Below are positions 37,668 through 49,980 of a stretch of DNA of 64,000 bases, one piece after another; position 1 is the first letter of the stretch, and each line of letters opens with the position of its first letter. The DNA comes from Balaenoptera acutorostrata. Lineage: Eukaryota > Chordata > Mammalia > Artiodactyla > Balaenopteridae. A model generated the notes under the pieces. That model worked only from the letters and a program-made list of their open reading frames with translations. It was not told the origin of the DNA and made no database searches. Position numbers and translations under genes: made by a program. The stretch spans positions 496,001-560,000 of the forward strand of contig NW_026645841.1 of the NCBI RefSeq assembly GCF_949987535.1. The letters are read 5' to 3'.

Positions 37668-39426
37668 CCATGCAGTATTACTTGAAAGGGTCTGCGTTGG
37701 CTCACCCAACCTCACCGAACCTCTCAGCCCCAAGAGTGTCCACCCTTATGTCTCAATCAGCTGTGGGTCTAGATATGGTCAATCCAGGTTGCATCACAGC
37801 CCCTGAACGAATTTTGTAAGAATTTCTCTCTCTTTCACTGCCTTTGTTTCACGGGTTTTGAAAAGTAATTTATTTTTATAATGGGGTTTAGCTGCTTTTC
37901 ACGGCTGTGTTTATGCCGCTTTACACCCCCTTGACTCACTTACAGAGAGATATCAATACATAGGTTTGAAGATTCTTACTAGTCAGATATATTCTTGTGC
38001 GGTGAATAGGGGGTGTTGAGTCCAGTTCACTGAAAAAGGAATAGGTCTTGTCTCTTACATATTGGGTTTATGGAACGGTATCTGAGCTAATTTGAAACCC
38101 TTGTTTTATGCATCACCCCACCTCACCTTTCCCGTTCAGCAGCCATAGTGTGTTTTCTGAACGTGTGACTCTGTTCTGTTTTGTAATTCAGTTCAAGTGT
38201 AGCGGTTTTTACATTCCCTCTCTAAGTGATATCTTATGATAAGTGGCTTTTTCTGTGTGACTTATTTCACTTAGAATCGTCGTACCTAAATCCACTCATC
38301 GTGCTGCTACTAGCCTTATGACGTGGATTTCATGGCTGAGTGATATTCCATTGTACATGAGGACCACCACTTCTTTATCCATTTTTCGCTTTCCTAGGAT
38401 ATTTAAGGTGTAATGAAGTGGGGGTTCTTGTCAACAGAGCAGCCCTATACTTTGGGGTGCCTGTGTCTTGCTGATTTTTAGTTTTCCCAATTTATACGCC
38501 CATGAGTGGAAGTGCCCTATGCTCTCCAAGCTGTGTTTTTTAGATGTTTCAGAACACACCGTACACTTCTCCAGAGTGGCTGTTGGCAATTTACATCCCA
38601 CCCATCAGCGTAGCAAGGCTCCCATTTCTCCATGGCCGGTCCTGCATTTTTGGTTTGGACACTTTTTTCCGCATGGCCCTTTTGCCCGCTGGGAAGCGAG
38701 ACTTCTTTGGAGCGCTGATTGGCCTTTCCAGGTTGCTTGGTTGGCCAAAAAGGGCGTATGCGTTTTTTCCTGAATATATTCAGGAAAAAACGCATACGCC
38801 CTTTTTGGCCAAGGGCATCATTGTCCACGTTTTGCCGCTTTTCATGTGCTTTCAAGGCGATTCGAATCTACCTCCTGAAATCTGTTTCCTGTAATTCTGC
38901 CTTGCTTTCAAAGCCTCTTCGTTGCCTTCCCTTAATATATTTGTGGACGAGAGGTATCATTTAAAACTCTGCAGGTTTGTGAATTGCAGTGCCCCTGAGC
39001 TCCATTTTTCAACTCGCTTTTTTGGGAGCTGGCCGCAAAAGCGCAGGATTGCTTCAGGCCCTCTTCTGGTTCTGGGGGGCAGGCTGAGCTTGTGCTTAAT
39101 TCTTCTTCCTGATGGGAAAATAGAGTGACCTGTGCCTGTCCCAACACCTAGAGCTAGTCTCTCATTGGTTCCCCCTCTTCCCGTTCATCCTCAGGACAAA
39201 TTGCAACCTGTACGGAACAGGAGGTTAAAGGTGCTGATTCTCCAAGGAGGGAGATGGCTAGTAAATCGGCTGGAATGGCGAACCCGAGCAAAGGAGATGA
39301 GAAATGAGGTGCGTTTTAGAAACCTTTCCCGATCACACGGTGTACCATCTTCTGGGTTTCTCATGCCTGTTTTCGACGTAGGAAGATGCCCTTGAACCTG
39401 GAGATTTGGGACCCATGGGATGGGTA
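37668..39426 (+). repeat. Satellite unit M22 (1,759 bp), A type
   Basis: A-type markers tatctgag and cctgtaattc. It has ttttcgctttcc (38383), shared with M25, M31 and M34, and private agtggcttt (38243) and gcatttttgg (38644). Confidence 0.95.
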
Positions 39427-41185
39427 CCATGCAGTATTACTTGAAAGGGTCTGCGTTGGCTCACCCAACCTCACCGAACCTCTCAGCCCCAAGAGTGTCC
39501 ACCCTTATGTCTCAATCAGCTGTGGGTCTAGATATGGTCAATCCAGGTTGCATCACAGCCCCTGAACGAATTTTGTAAGAATTTCTCTCTCTTTCACTGC
39601 CTTTGTTTCACGGGTTTTGAAAAGTAATTTATTTTTATAATGGGGTTTAGCTGCTTTTCACGGCTGTGTTTATGCCGCTTTACACCCCCTTGACTCACTT
39701 ACAGAGAGATATCAATACATAGGTTTGAAGATTCTTACTAGTCAGATATATTCTTGTGCGGTGAATAGGGGGTGTTGAGTCCAGTTCACTGAAAAAGGAA
39801 TAGGTCTTGTCTCTTACATATTGGGTTTATGGAACGGTATTGGAGCTAATTTGAAACCCTTGTTTTATGCATCACCCCACCTCACCTTTCCCGTTCAGCA
39901 GCCATAGTGTGTTTTCTGAACGTGTGACTCTGTTCTGTTTTGTAATTCAGTTCAAGTGTAGCGGTTTTTACATTCCCTCTCTAAGTGATATCTTATGATA
40001 AGTGTCTTTTTCTGTGTGACTTATTTCACTTAGAATCGTCGTACCTAAATCCACTCATCGTGCTGCTACTAGCCTTATGACGTGGATTTCATGGCTGAGT
40101 GATATTCCATTGTACATGAGGACCACAACTTCTTTATCCATTTTTCTCTTTCCTAGGATATTTAAGGTGTAATGAAGTGGGGGTTCTTGTCAACAGAGCA
40201 TCCCTAATCTTTGGGGTGCGTGTGTCTTGCTGATTTTTAGTTTTCCCAATTTATACGCCCATGAGTGGAAGTGCCCTATGCTCTCCAAGCTGTGTTTTTT
40301 AGATGTTTCAGAACACACCGTACACTTCTCCAGAGTGGCTGTTGGCAATTTACATCCCACCCATCAGCGTAGCAAGGATCCCATTTCTCCATGGCCGGTC
40401 CTGCATTTCTGGTTTGGACACTTTTTTCTGCATGGCCCTTTTGCCCGCTGTGAAGCCAGACTTCTTTGGAGCGCTGATTGGCCTTTCCAGGTTGCTTGGT
40501 TGGCCAAAAAGGGGGTATGCGTTTTTTCCTGAATATATTCAGGAAAAAACGCATACCCCCTTTTTGGCCAAGGGCATCATTGTCCACGTTTTGCCGCTTT
40601 TCATGTGCTTTCAAGGCGATTCGAATCTACCTCCTGAAATCTGTTTCCTGCAATTCTGCCTTGCTTTCAAAGCCTCTTCGTTGCCTTCCCTTAATATATT
40701 TGTGGACGAAAGGTATCATTTAAAACTCTGCAGGTTTGTGAATTGCAGTGCCCCTGAGCTCCATTTTTCAACTCGCTTTTTTGGGAGCTGGCCGCAAAAG
40801 CGCAGGATTGCTTCAGGCCCTCTTCTGGTTCTGGGGGGCAGGCTGAACTTGTGCTTAATTCTTCTTCCTGATGGGAAAATAGAGTGACCTGTGCCTGTCC
40901 CAACACCTAGAGCTAGTCTCTCATTGGTTCCCCCTCTTCCCGTTCATCTTCAGGACAAATTGCAACCTGTACGGAACAGGAGGTTAAAGGTGCTGATTCT
41001 CCAAGGAGGGAGATGGCTAGTAAATCGGCTGGAATGGCGAACCCGAGCAAAGGAGATGAGAAATGAGGTGCGTTTTAGAAACCTTTCCCGATCACACGGT
41101 GTACCATCTTCTGGGTTTCTCATGCCTGTTTTCGACGTAGGAAGATGCCCTTGAACCTGGAGATTTGGGACCCATGGGATGGGTA
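39427..41185 (+). repeat. Satellite unit M23 (1,759 bp), B type
   Basis: B-type markers: ctaatcttt, aaggatccc, ttctgcatgg, gctgtgaagcc and the paired-change palindrome. It shares gacgaaagg, ggctgaactt and catcttcagg with M24. A private C to T gives tattggagc (39839). Confidence 0.95.
40500..40571. repeat. 72-bp palindrome, paired-change type (M23)
   Basis: It has the same double change (arm position 15 C to G, position 58 G to C) and full symmetry. The flank to the left also carries the aaggatccc and gctgtgaagcc variants shared with M24, M26 and M28. Confidence 0.93.
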
Positions 41186-42944
41186 CCATGCAGTATTACT
41201 TGAAAGGGTCTGCGTTGGCTCACCCAACCTCACCGAACCTCTCAGCCCCAAGAGTGTCCACCCTTATGTCTCAATCAGCTGTGGGTCTAGATATGGTCAA
41301 TCCAGGTTGCATCACAGCCCCTGAACGAATTTTGTAAGAATTTCTCTCTCTTTCACTGCCTTTGTTTCACGGGTTTTGAAAAGTAATTTATTTTTATAAT
41401 GGGGTTTAGCTGCTTTTCACGGCTGTGTTTATGCCGCTTTACACCCCCTTGACTCACTTACAGAGAGATATCAATACATAGGTTTGAAGATTCTTACTAG
41501 TCAGATATATTCTTGTGCGGTGAATAGGGGGTGTTGAGTCCAGTTCACTGAAAAAGGAATAGGTCTTGTCTCTTACATATTGGGTTTATGGAACGGTATC
41601 GGAGCTAATTTGAAACCCTTGTTTTATGCATCACCCCACCTCACCTTTCCCGTTCAGCAGCCATAGTGTGTTTTCTGAACGTGTGACTCTGTTCTGTTTT
41701 GTAATTCAGTTCAAGTGTAGCGGTTTTTACATTCCCTCTCTAAGTGATATCTTATGATAAGTGTCTTTTTCTGTGTGACTTATTTCACTTAGAATCGTCG
41801 TACCTAAATCCACTCATCGTGCTGCTACTAGCCTTATGACGTGGATTTCATGGCTGAGTGATATTCCATTGTACATGAGGACCACAACTTCTTTATCCAT
41901 TTTTCTCTTTCCTAGGATATTTAAGGTGTAATGAAGTGGGGGTTCTTGTCAACAGAGCAGCCCTAATCTTTGGGGTGCGTGTGTCTTGCAGATTTTTAGT
42001 TTTCCCAATTTATACGCCCATGAGTGGAAGTGCCCTATGCTCTCCAAGCTGTGTTTTTTAGATGTTTCAGAACACACCGTACACTTCTCCAGAGTGGCTG
42101 TTGGCAATTTACATCCCACCCATCAGCGTAGCAAGGATCCCATTTCTCCATGGCCGGTCCTGCATTTCTGGTTTGGACACTTTTTTCTGCATGGCCCTTT
42201 TGCCCGCTGTGAAGCCAGACTTCTTTGGAGCGCTGATTGGCCTTTCCAGGTTGCTTGGTTGGCCAAAAAGGGGGTATGCGTTTTTTCCTGAATATATTCA
42301 GGAAAAAACGCATACCCCCTTTTTGGCCAAGGGCATCATTGTCCACGTTTTGCCGCTTTTCATGTGCTTTCAAGGCGATTCGAATCTACCTCCTGAAATC
42401 TGTTTCCTGCAATTCTGCCTTGCTTTCAAAGCCTCTTCGTTGCCTTCCCTTAATATATTTGTGGACGAAAGGTATCATTTAAAACTCTGCAGGTTTGTGA
42501 ATTGCAGTGCCCCTGAGCTCCATTTTTCAACTCGCTTTTTTGGGAGCTGGCCGCAAAAGCGCAGGATTGCTTCAGGCCCTCTTCTGGTTCTGGGGGGCAG
42601 GCTGAACTTGTGCTTAATTCTTCTTCCTGATGGGAAAATAGAGTGACCTGTGCCTGTCCCAACACCTAGAGCTAGTCTCTCATTGGTTCCCCCTCTTCCC
42701 GTTCATCTTCAGGACAAATTGCAACCTGTACGGAACAGGAGGTTAAAGGTGCTGATTCTCCAAGGAGGGAGATGGCTAGTAAATCGGCTGGAATGGCGAA
42801 CCCGAGCAAAGGAGATGAGAAATGAGGTGCGTTTTAGAAACCTTTCCCGATCACACGGTGTACCATCTTCTGGGTTTCTCATGCCTGTTTTCGACGTAGG
42901 AAGATGCCCTTGAACCTGGAGATTTGGGACCCATGGGATGGGTA
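41186..42944 (+). repeat. Satellite unit M24 (1,759 bp), B type
   Basis: Nearly the same as M23 in the second half. Private cttgcagattt (41987). It follows M23 directly, so it breaks the A-B alternation. Confidence 0.95.
42259..42330. repeat. 72-bp palindrome, paired-change type (M24)
   Basis: It has the same double change and full symmetry as the M23 copy one unit upstream, with the same flanking variants. M23 and M24 are consecutive copies of this type. Confidence 0.93.
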
Positions 42945-44703
42945 CCATGCAGTATTACTTGAAAGGGTCTGCGTTGGCTCACCCAACCTCACCGAACCTC
43001 TCAGCCCCAAGAGTGTCCACCCTTATGTCTCAATCAGCTGTGGGTCTAGATATGGTCAATCCAGGTTGCATCACAGCCCCTGAACGAATTTTGTAAGAAT
43101 TTCTCTCTCTTTCACTGCCTTTGTTTCACGGGTTTTGAAAAGTAATTTATTTTTATAATGGGGTTTAGCTGCTTTTCACGGCTGTGTTTATGCCGCTTTA
43201 CACCCCCTTGACTCACTTACAGAGAGATATCAATACATAGGTTTGAAGATTCTTACTAGTCAGATATATTCTTGTGCGGTGAATAGGGGGTGTTGAGTCC
43301 AGTTCACTGAAAAAGGAATAGGTCTTGTCTCTTACATATTGGGTTTATGGAACGGTATCTGAGCTAATTTGAAACCCTTGTTTTATGCATCACCCCACCT
43401 CACCTTTCCCGTTCAGCAGCCATAGTGTGTTTTCTGAACGTGTGACTCTGTTCTGTTTTGTAATTCAGTTCAAGTGTAGCGGTTTTTACATTCCCTCTCT
43501 AAGTGATATCTTATGATAAGTGTCTTTTTCTGTGTGACTTATTTCACTTAGAATCGTCGTACCTAAATCCACTCATCGTGCTGCTACTAGCCTTATGACG
43601 TGGATTTCATGGCTGAGTGATATTCCATTGTACATGAGGACCACAACTTCTTTATCCATTTTTCGCTTTCCTAGGATATTTAAGGTGTAATGAAGTGGGG
43701 GTTCTTGTCAACAGAGCAGCCCTAAACTTTGGGGTGCCTGTGTCTTGCTGATTTTTAGTTTTCCCAATTTATACGCCCATGAGTGGAAGTGCCCTATGCT
43801 CTCCAAGCTGTGTTTTTTAGATGTTTCAGAACACACCGTACACTTCTCCAGAGTGGCTGTTGGCAATTTACATCCCACCCATCAGCGTAGCAAGGCTCCC
43901 ATTTCTCCATGGCCGGTCCTGCATTTCTGGTTTGGACACTTTTTTCCGCATGGCCCTTTTGCCCGCTGGGAAGCGAGACTTCTTTGGAGCGCTGATTGGC
44001 CTTTCCAGGTTGCTTGGTTGGCCAAAAAGGGCGTATGCGTTTTTTCCTGAATATATTCAGGAAAAAACGCATACGCCCTTTTTGGCCAAGGGCATCATTG
44101 TCCACGTTTTGCCGCTTTTCATGTGCTTTCAAGGCGATTCGAATCTACCTCCTGAAATCTGTTTCCTGTAATTCTGCCTTGCTTTCAAAGCCTCTTCGTT
44201 GCCTTCCCTTAATATATTTGTGGACGAGAGGTATCATTTAAAACTCTGCAGGTTTGTGAATTGCAGTGCCCCTGAGCTCCATTTTTCAACTCGCTTTTTT
44301 GGGAGCTGGCCGCAAAAGCGCAGGATTGCTTCAGGCCCTCTTCTGGTTCTGGGGGGCAGGCTGAGCTTGTGCTTAATTCTTCTTCCTGATGGGAAAATAG
44401 AGTGACCTGTGCCTGTCCCAACACCTAGAGCTAGTCTCTCATTGGTTCCCCCTCTTCCCGTTCATCCTCAGGACAAATTGCAACCTGTACGGAACAGGAG
44501 GTTAAAGGTGCTGATTCTCCAAGGAGGGAGATGGCTAGTAAATCGGCTGGAATGGCGAACCCGAGCAAAGGAGATGAGAAATGAGGTGCGTTTTAGAAAC
44601 CTTTCCCGATCACACGGTGTACCATCTTCTGGGTTTCTCATGCCTGTTTTCGACGTAGGAAGATGCCCTTGAACCTGGAGATTTGGGACCCATGGGATGG
44701 GTA
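42945..44703 (+). repeat. Satellite unit M25 (1,759 bp), A type
   Basis: A-type markers tatctgag and cctgtaattc; ttttcgctttcc as in M22, but accacaac instead of accaccac. Palindrome canonical. Confidence 0.95.
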
Positions 44704-46462
44704 CCATGCAGTATTACTTGAAAGGGTCTGCGTTGGCTCACCCAACCTCACCGAACCTCTCAGCCCCAAGAGTGTCCACCCTTATGTCTCAATCAGCTGT
44801 GGGTCTAGATATGGTCAATCCAGGTTGCATCACAGCCCCTGAACGAATTTTGTAAGAATTTCTCTCTCTTTCACTGCCTTTGTTTCACGGGTTTTGAAAA
44901 GTAATTTATTTTTATAATGGGGTTTAGCTGCTTTTCACGGCTGTGTTTATGCCGCTTTACACCCCCTTGACTCACTTACAGAGAGATATCAATACATAGG
45001 TTTGAAGATTCTTCCTAGTCAGATATATTCTTGTGCGGTGAATAGGGGGTGTTGAGTCCAGTTCACTGAAAAAGGAATAGGTCTTGTCTCTTACATATTG
45101 GGTTTATGGAACGGTATCGGAGCTAATTTGAAACCCTTGTTTTATGCATCACCCCACCTCACCTTTCCCGTTCAGCAGCCATAGTGTGTTTTCTGAACGT
45201 GTGACTCTGTTCTGTTTTGTAATTCAGTTCAAGTGTAGCGGTTTTTACATTCCCTCTCTAAGTGATATCTTATGATAAGTGTCTTTTTCTGTGTGACTTA
45301 TTTCACTTAGAATCGTCGTACCTAAATCCACTCATCGTGCTGCTACTAGCCTTATGACGTGGATTTCATGGCTGAGTGATATTCCATTGTACATGAGGAC
45401 CACAACTTCTTTATCCATTTTTCTCTTTCCTAGGATATTTAAGGTGTAATGAAGTGGGGGTTCTTGTCAACAGAGCAGCCCTAATCTTTGGGGTGCCTGT
45501 GTCTTGCTGATTTTTAGTTTTCCCAATTTATACGCCCATGAGTGGAAGTGCCCTATGCTCTCCAAGCTGTGTTTTTTAGATGTTTCAGAACACACCGTAC
45601 ACTTCTCCAGAGTGGCTGTTGGCAATTTACATCCCACCCATCAGCGTAGCAAGGATCCCATTTCTCCATGGCCGGTCCTGCATTTCTGGTTTGGACACTT
45701 TTTTCTGCATGGCCCTTTTGCCCGCTGTGAAGCCAGACTTCTTTGGAGCGCTGATTGGCCTTTCCAGGTTGCTTGGTTGGCCAAAAAGGGGGTATGCGTT
45801 TTTTCCTGAATATATTCAGGAAAAAACGCATACCCCCTTTTTGGCCAAGGGCATCATTGTCCACGTTTTGCCGCTTTTCATGTGCTTTCAAGGCGATTCG
45901 AATCTACCTCCTGAAATCTGTTTCCTGCAATTCTGCCTTGCTTTCAAAGCCTCTTCGTTGCCTTCCCTTAATATATTTGTGGACGAGAGGTATCATTTAA
46001 AACTCTGCAGGTTTGTGAATTGCAGTGCCCCTGAGCTCCATTTTTCAACTCGCTTTTTTGGGAGCTGGCCGCAAAAGCGCAGGATTGCTTCAGGCCCTCT
46101 TCTGGTTCTGGGGGGCAGGCTGAGCTTGTGCTTAATTCTTCTTCCTGATGGGAAAATAGAGTGACCTGTGCCTGTCCCAACACCTAGAGCTAGTCTCTCA
46201 TTGGTTCCCCCTCTTCCCGTTCATCTTCAGGACAAATTGCAACCTGTACGGAACAGGAGGTTAAAGGTGCTGATTCTCCAAGGAGGGAGATGGCTAGTAA
46301 ATCGGCTGGAATGGCGAACCCGAGCAAAGGAGATGAGAAATGAGGTGCGTTTTAGAAACCTTTCCCGATCACACGGTGTACCATCTTCTGGGTTTCTCAT
46401 GCCTGTTTTCGACGTAGGAAGATGCCCTTGAACCTGGAGATTTGGGACCCATGGGATGGGTA
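44704..46462 (+). repeat. Satellite unit M26 (1,759 bp), B type
   Basis: Full B-type marker set with cctagtc and tatcggag; catcttcagg kept, ggctgaactt absent. Confidence 0.95.
45777..45848. repeat. 72-bp palindrome, paired-change type (M26)
   Basis: It has the same double change and full symmetry. It lies in the B unit of an alternating A-B unit pair. Confidence 0.93.
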
Positions 46463-48221
46463 CCATGCAGTATTACTTGAAAGGGTCTGCGTTGGCTCAC
46501 CCAACCTCACCGAACCTCTCAGCCCCAAGAGTGTCCACCCTTATGTCTCAATCAGCTGTGGGTCTAGATATGGTCAATCCAGGTTGCATCACAGCCCCTG
46601 AACGAATTTTGTAAGAATTTCTCTCTCTTTCACTGCCTTTGTTTCACGGGTTTTGAAAAGTAATTTATTTTTATAATGGGGTTTAGCTGCTTTTCACGGC
46701 TGTGTTTATGCCGCTTTACACCCCCTTGACTCACTTACAGAGAGATATCAATACATAGGTTTGAAGATTCTTACTAGTCAGATATATTCTTGTGCGGTGA
46801 ATAGGGGGTGTTGAGTCCAGTTCACTGAAAAAGGAATAGGTCTTGTCTCTTACATATTGGGTTTATGGAACGGTATCTGAGCTAATTTGAAACCCTTGTT
46901 TTATGCATCACCCCACCTCACCTTTCCCGTTCAGCAGCCATAGTGTGTTTTCTGAACGTGTGACTCTGTTCTGTTTTGTAATTCAGTTCAAGTGTAGCAG
47001 TTTTTACATTCCCTCTCTAAGTGATATCTTATGATAAGTGTCTTTTTCTGTGTGACTTATTTCACTTAGAATCGTCGTACCTAAATCCACTCATCGTGCT
47101 GCTACTAGCCTTATGACTTGGATTTCATGGCTGAGTGATATTCCATTGTACATGAGGACCACAACTTCTTTATCCATTTTTCTCTTTCCTAGGATATTTA
47201 AGGTGTAATGAAGTGGGGGTTCTTGTCAACAGAGCAGCCCTAAACTTTGGAGTGCCTGTGTCTTGCTGATTTTTAGTTTTCCCAATTTATACGCCCATGA
47301 GTGGAAGTGCCCTATGCTCTCCAAGCTGTGTTTTTTAGATGTTTCAGAACACACCGTACACTTCTCCAGAGTGGCTGTTGGCAATTTACATCCCACCCAT
47401 CAGCGTAGCAAGGCTCCCATTTCTCCATGGCCGGTCCTGCATTTCTGGTTTGGACACTTTTTTCCGCATGGCCCTTTTGCCCGCTGGGAAGCGAGACTTC
47501 TTTGGAGCGCTGATTGGCCTTTCCAGGTTGCTTGGTTGGCCAAAAAGGGCGTATGCGTTTTTTCCTGAATATATTCAGGAAAAAACGCATACGCCCTTTT
47601 TGGCCAAGGGCATCATTGTCCACGTTTTGCTGCTTTTCATGTGCTTTCAAGGCGATTCGAATCTACCTCCTGAAATCTGTTTCCTGTAATTCTGCCTTGC
47701 TTTCAAAGCCTCTTCGTTGCCTTCCCTTAATATATTTGTGGACGAGAGGTATCATTTAAAACTCTGCAGGTTTGTGAATTGCAGTGCCCCTGAGCTCCAT
47801 TTTTCAACTCGCTTTTTTGGGAGCTGGCCGCAAAAGCGCAGGATTGCTTCAGGCCCTCTTCTGGTTCTGGGGGGCAGGCTGAGCTTGTGCTTAATTCTTC
47901 TTCCTGATGGGAAAATAGAGTGACCTGTGCCTGTCCCAACACCTAGAGCTAGTCTCTCATTGGTTCCCCCTCTTCCCGTTCATCCTCAGGACAAATTGCA
48001 ACCTGTACGGAACAGGAGGTTAAAGGTGCTGATTCTCCAAGGAGGGAGATGGCTAGTAAATCGGCTGGAATGGCGAACCCGAGCAAAGGAGATGAGAAAT
48101 GAGGTGCGTTTTAGAAACCTTTCCCGATCACACGGTGTACCATCTTCTGGGTTTCTCATGCCTGTTTTCGACGTAGGAAGATGCCCTTGAACCTGGAGAT
48201 TTGGGACCCATGGGATGGGTA
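46463..48221 (+). repeat. Satellite unit M27 (1,759 bp), A type
   Basis: A-type markers. Private changes: gtagcagttt (46996), atgacttgg (47114), tttggagtgcc (47247) and tttgctgctt (47627). Confidence 0.95.
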
Positions 48222-49980
48222 CCATGCAGTATTACTTGAAAGGGTCTGCGTTGGCTCACCCAACCTCACCGAACCTCTCAGCCCCAAGAGTGTCCACCCT
48301 TATGTCTCAATCAGCTGTGGGTCTAGATATGGTCAATCCAGGTTGCATCACAGCCCCTGAACGAATTTTGTAAGAATTTCTCTCTCTTTCACTGCCTTTG
48401 TTTCACGGGTTTTGAAAAGTAATTTATTTTTATAATGGGGTTTAGCTGCTTTTCACGGCTGTGTTTATGCCGCTTTAAACCCCCTTGACTCACTTACAGA
48501 GAGATATCAATACATAGGTTTGAAGATTCTTCCTAGTCAGATATATTCTTGTGCGGTGAATAGGGGGTGTTGAGTCCAGTTCACTGAAAAAGGAATAGGT
48601 CTTGTCTCTTACATATTGGGTTTATGGAACGGTATCGGAGCTAATTTGAAACCCTTGTTTTATGCATCACCCCACCTCACCTTTCCCGTTCAGCAGCCAT
48701 AGTGTGTTTTCTGAACGTGTGACTCTGTTCTGTATTGTAATTCAGTTCAAGTGTAGCGGTTTTTACATTCCCTCTCTAAGTGATATCTTATGATAAGTGT
48801 CTTTTTCTGTGTGACTTATTTCACTTAGAATCGTCGTACCTAAATCCACTCATCGTGCTGCTACTAGCCTTATGACGTGGATTTCATGGCTGAGTGATAT
48901 TCCATTGTACATGAGGACCACAACTTCTTTATCCATTTTTCTCTTTCCTAGGATATTTAAGGTGTAATGAAGTGGGGGTTCTTGTCAACAGAGCAGCCCT
49001 AATCTTTGGGGTGCCTGTGTCTTGCTGATTTTTAGTTTTCCCAATTTATACGCCCATGAGTGGAAGTGCCCTATGCTCTCCAAGCTGTGTTTTTTAGATG
49101 TTTCAGAACACACCGTACACTTCTCCAGAGTGGCTGTTGGCAATTTACATCCCACCCATCAGCGTAGCAAGGATCCCATTTCTCCATGGCCGGTCCTGCA
49201 TTTCTGGTTTGGACACTTTTTTCTGCATGGCCCTTTTGCCCGCTGTGAAGCCAGACTTCTTTGGAGCGCTGATTGGCCTTTCCAGGTTGCTTGGTTGGCC
49301 AAAAAGGGGGTATGCGTTTTTTCCTGAATATATTCAGGAAAAAACGCATACCCCCTTTTTGGCCAAGGGCATCATTGTCCACGTTTTGCCGCTTTTCATG
49401 TGCTTTCAAGGCGATTCGAATCTACCTCCTGAAATCTGTTTCCTGCAATTCTGCCTTGCTTTCAAAGCCTCTTCGTTGCCTTCCCTTAATATATTTGTGG
49501 ACGAGAGGTATCATTTAAAACTCTGCAGGTTTGTGAATTGCAGTGCCCCTGAGCTCCATTTTTCAACTCGCTTTTTTGGGAGCTGGCCGCAAAAGCGCAG
49601 GATTGCTTCAGGCCCTCTTCTGGTTCTGGGGGGCAGGCTGAGCTTGTGCTTAATTCTTCTTCCTGATGGGAAAATAGAGTGACCTGTGCCTGTCCCAACA
49701 CCTAGAGCTAGTCTCTCATTGGTTCCCCCTCTTCCCGTTCATCCTCAGGACAAATTGCAACCTGTACGGAACAGGAGGTTAAAGGTGCTGATTCTCCAAG
49801 TAGGGAGATGGCTAGTAAATCGGCTGGAATGGCGAACACGAGCAAAGGAGATGAGAAATGAGGTGCGTTTTAGAAACCTTTCCCGATCACACGGTGTACC
49901 ATCTTCTGGGTTTCTCATGCCTGTTTTCGACGTAGGAAGATGCCCTTGAACCTGGAGATTTGGGACCCATGGGATGGGTA
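48222..49980 (+). repeat. Satellite unit M28 (1,759 bp), B type
   Basis: Full B-type marker set with cctagtc. It has ccaagtaggg (49797) and private ctttaaacc (48474), tgtattgtaa (48731) and gaacacgagc (49834). Confidence 0.95.
49295..49366. repeat. 72-bp palindrome, paired-change type (M28)
   Basis: It has the same double change and full symmetry, in the B unit of the last A-B pair. Confidence 0.93.
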
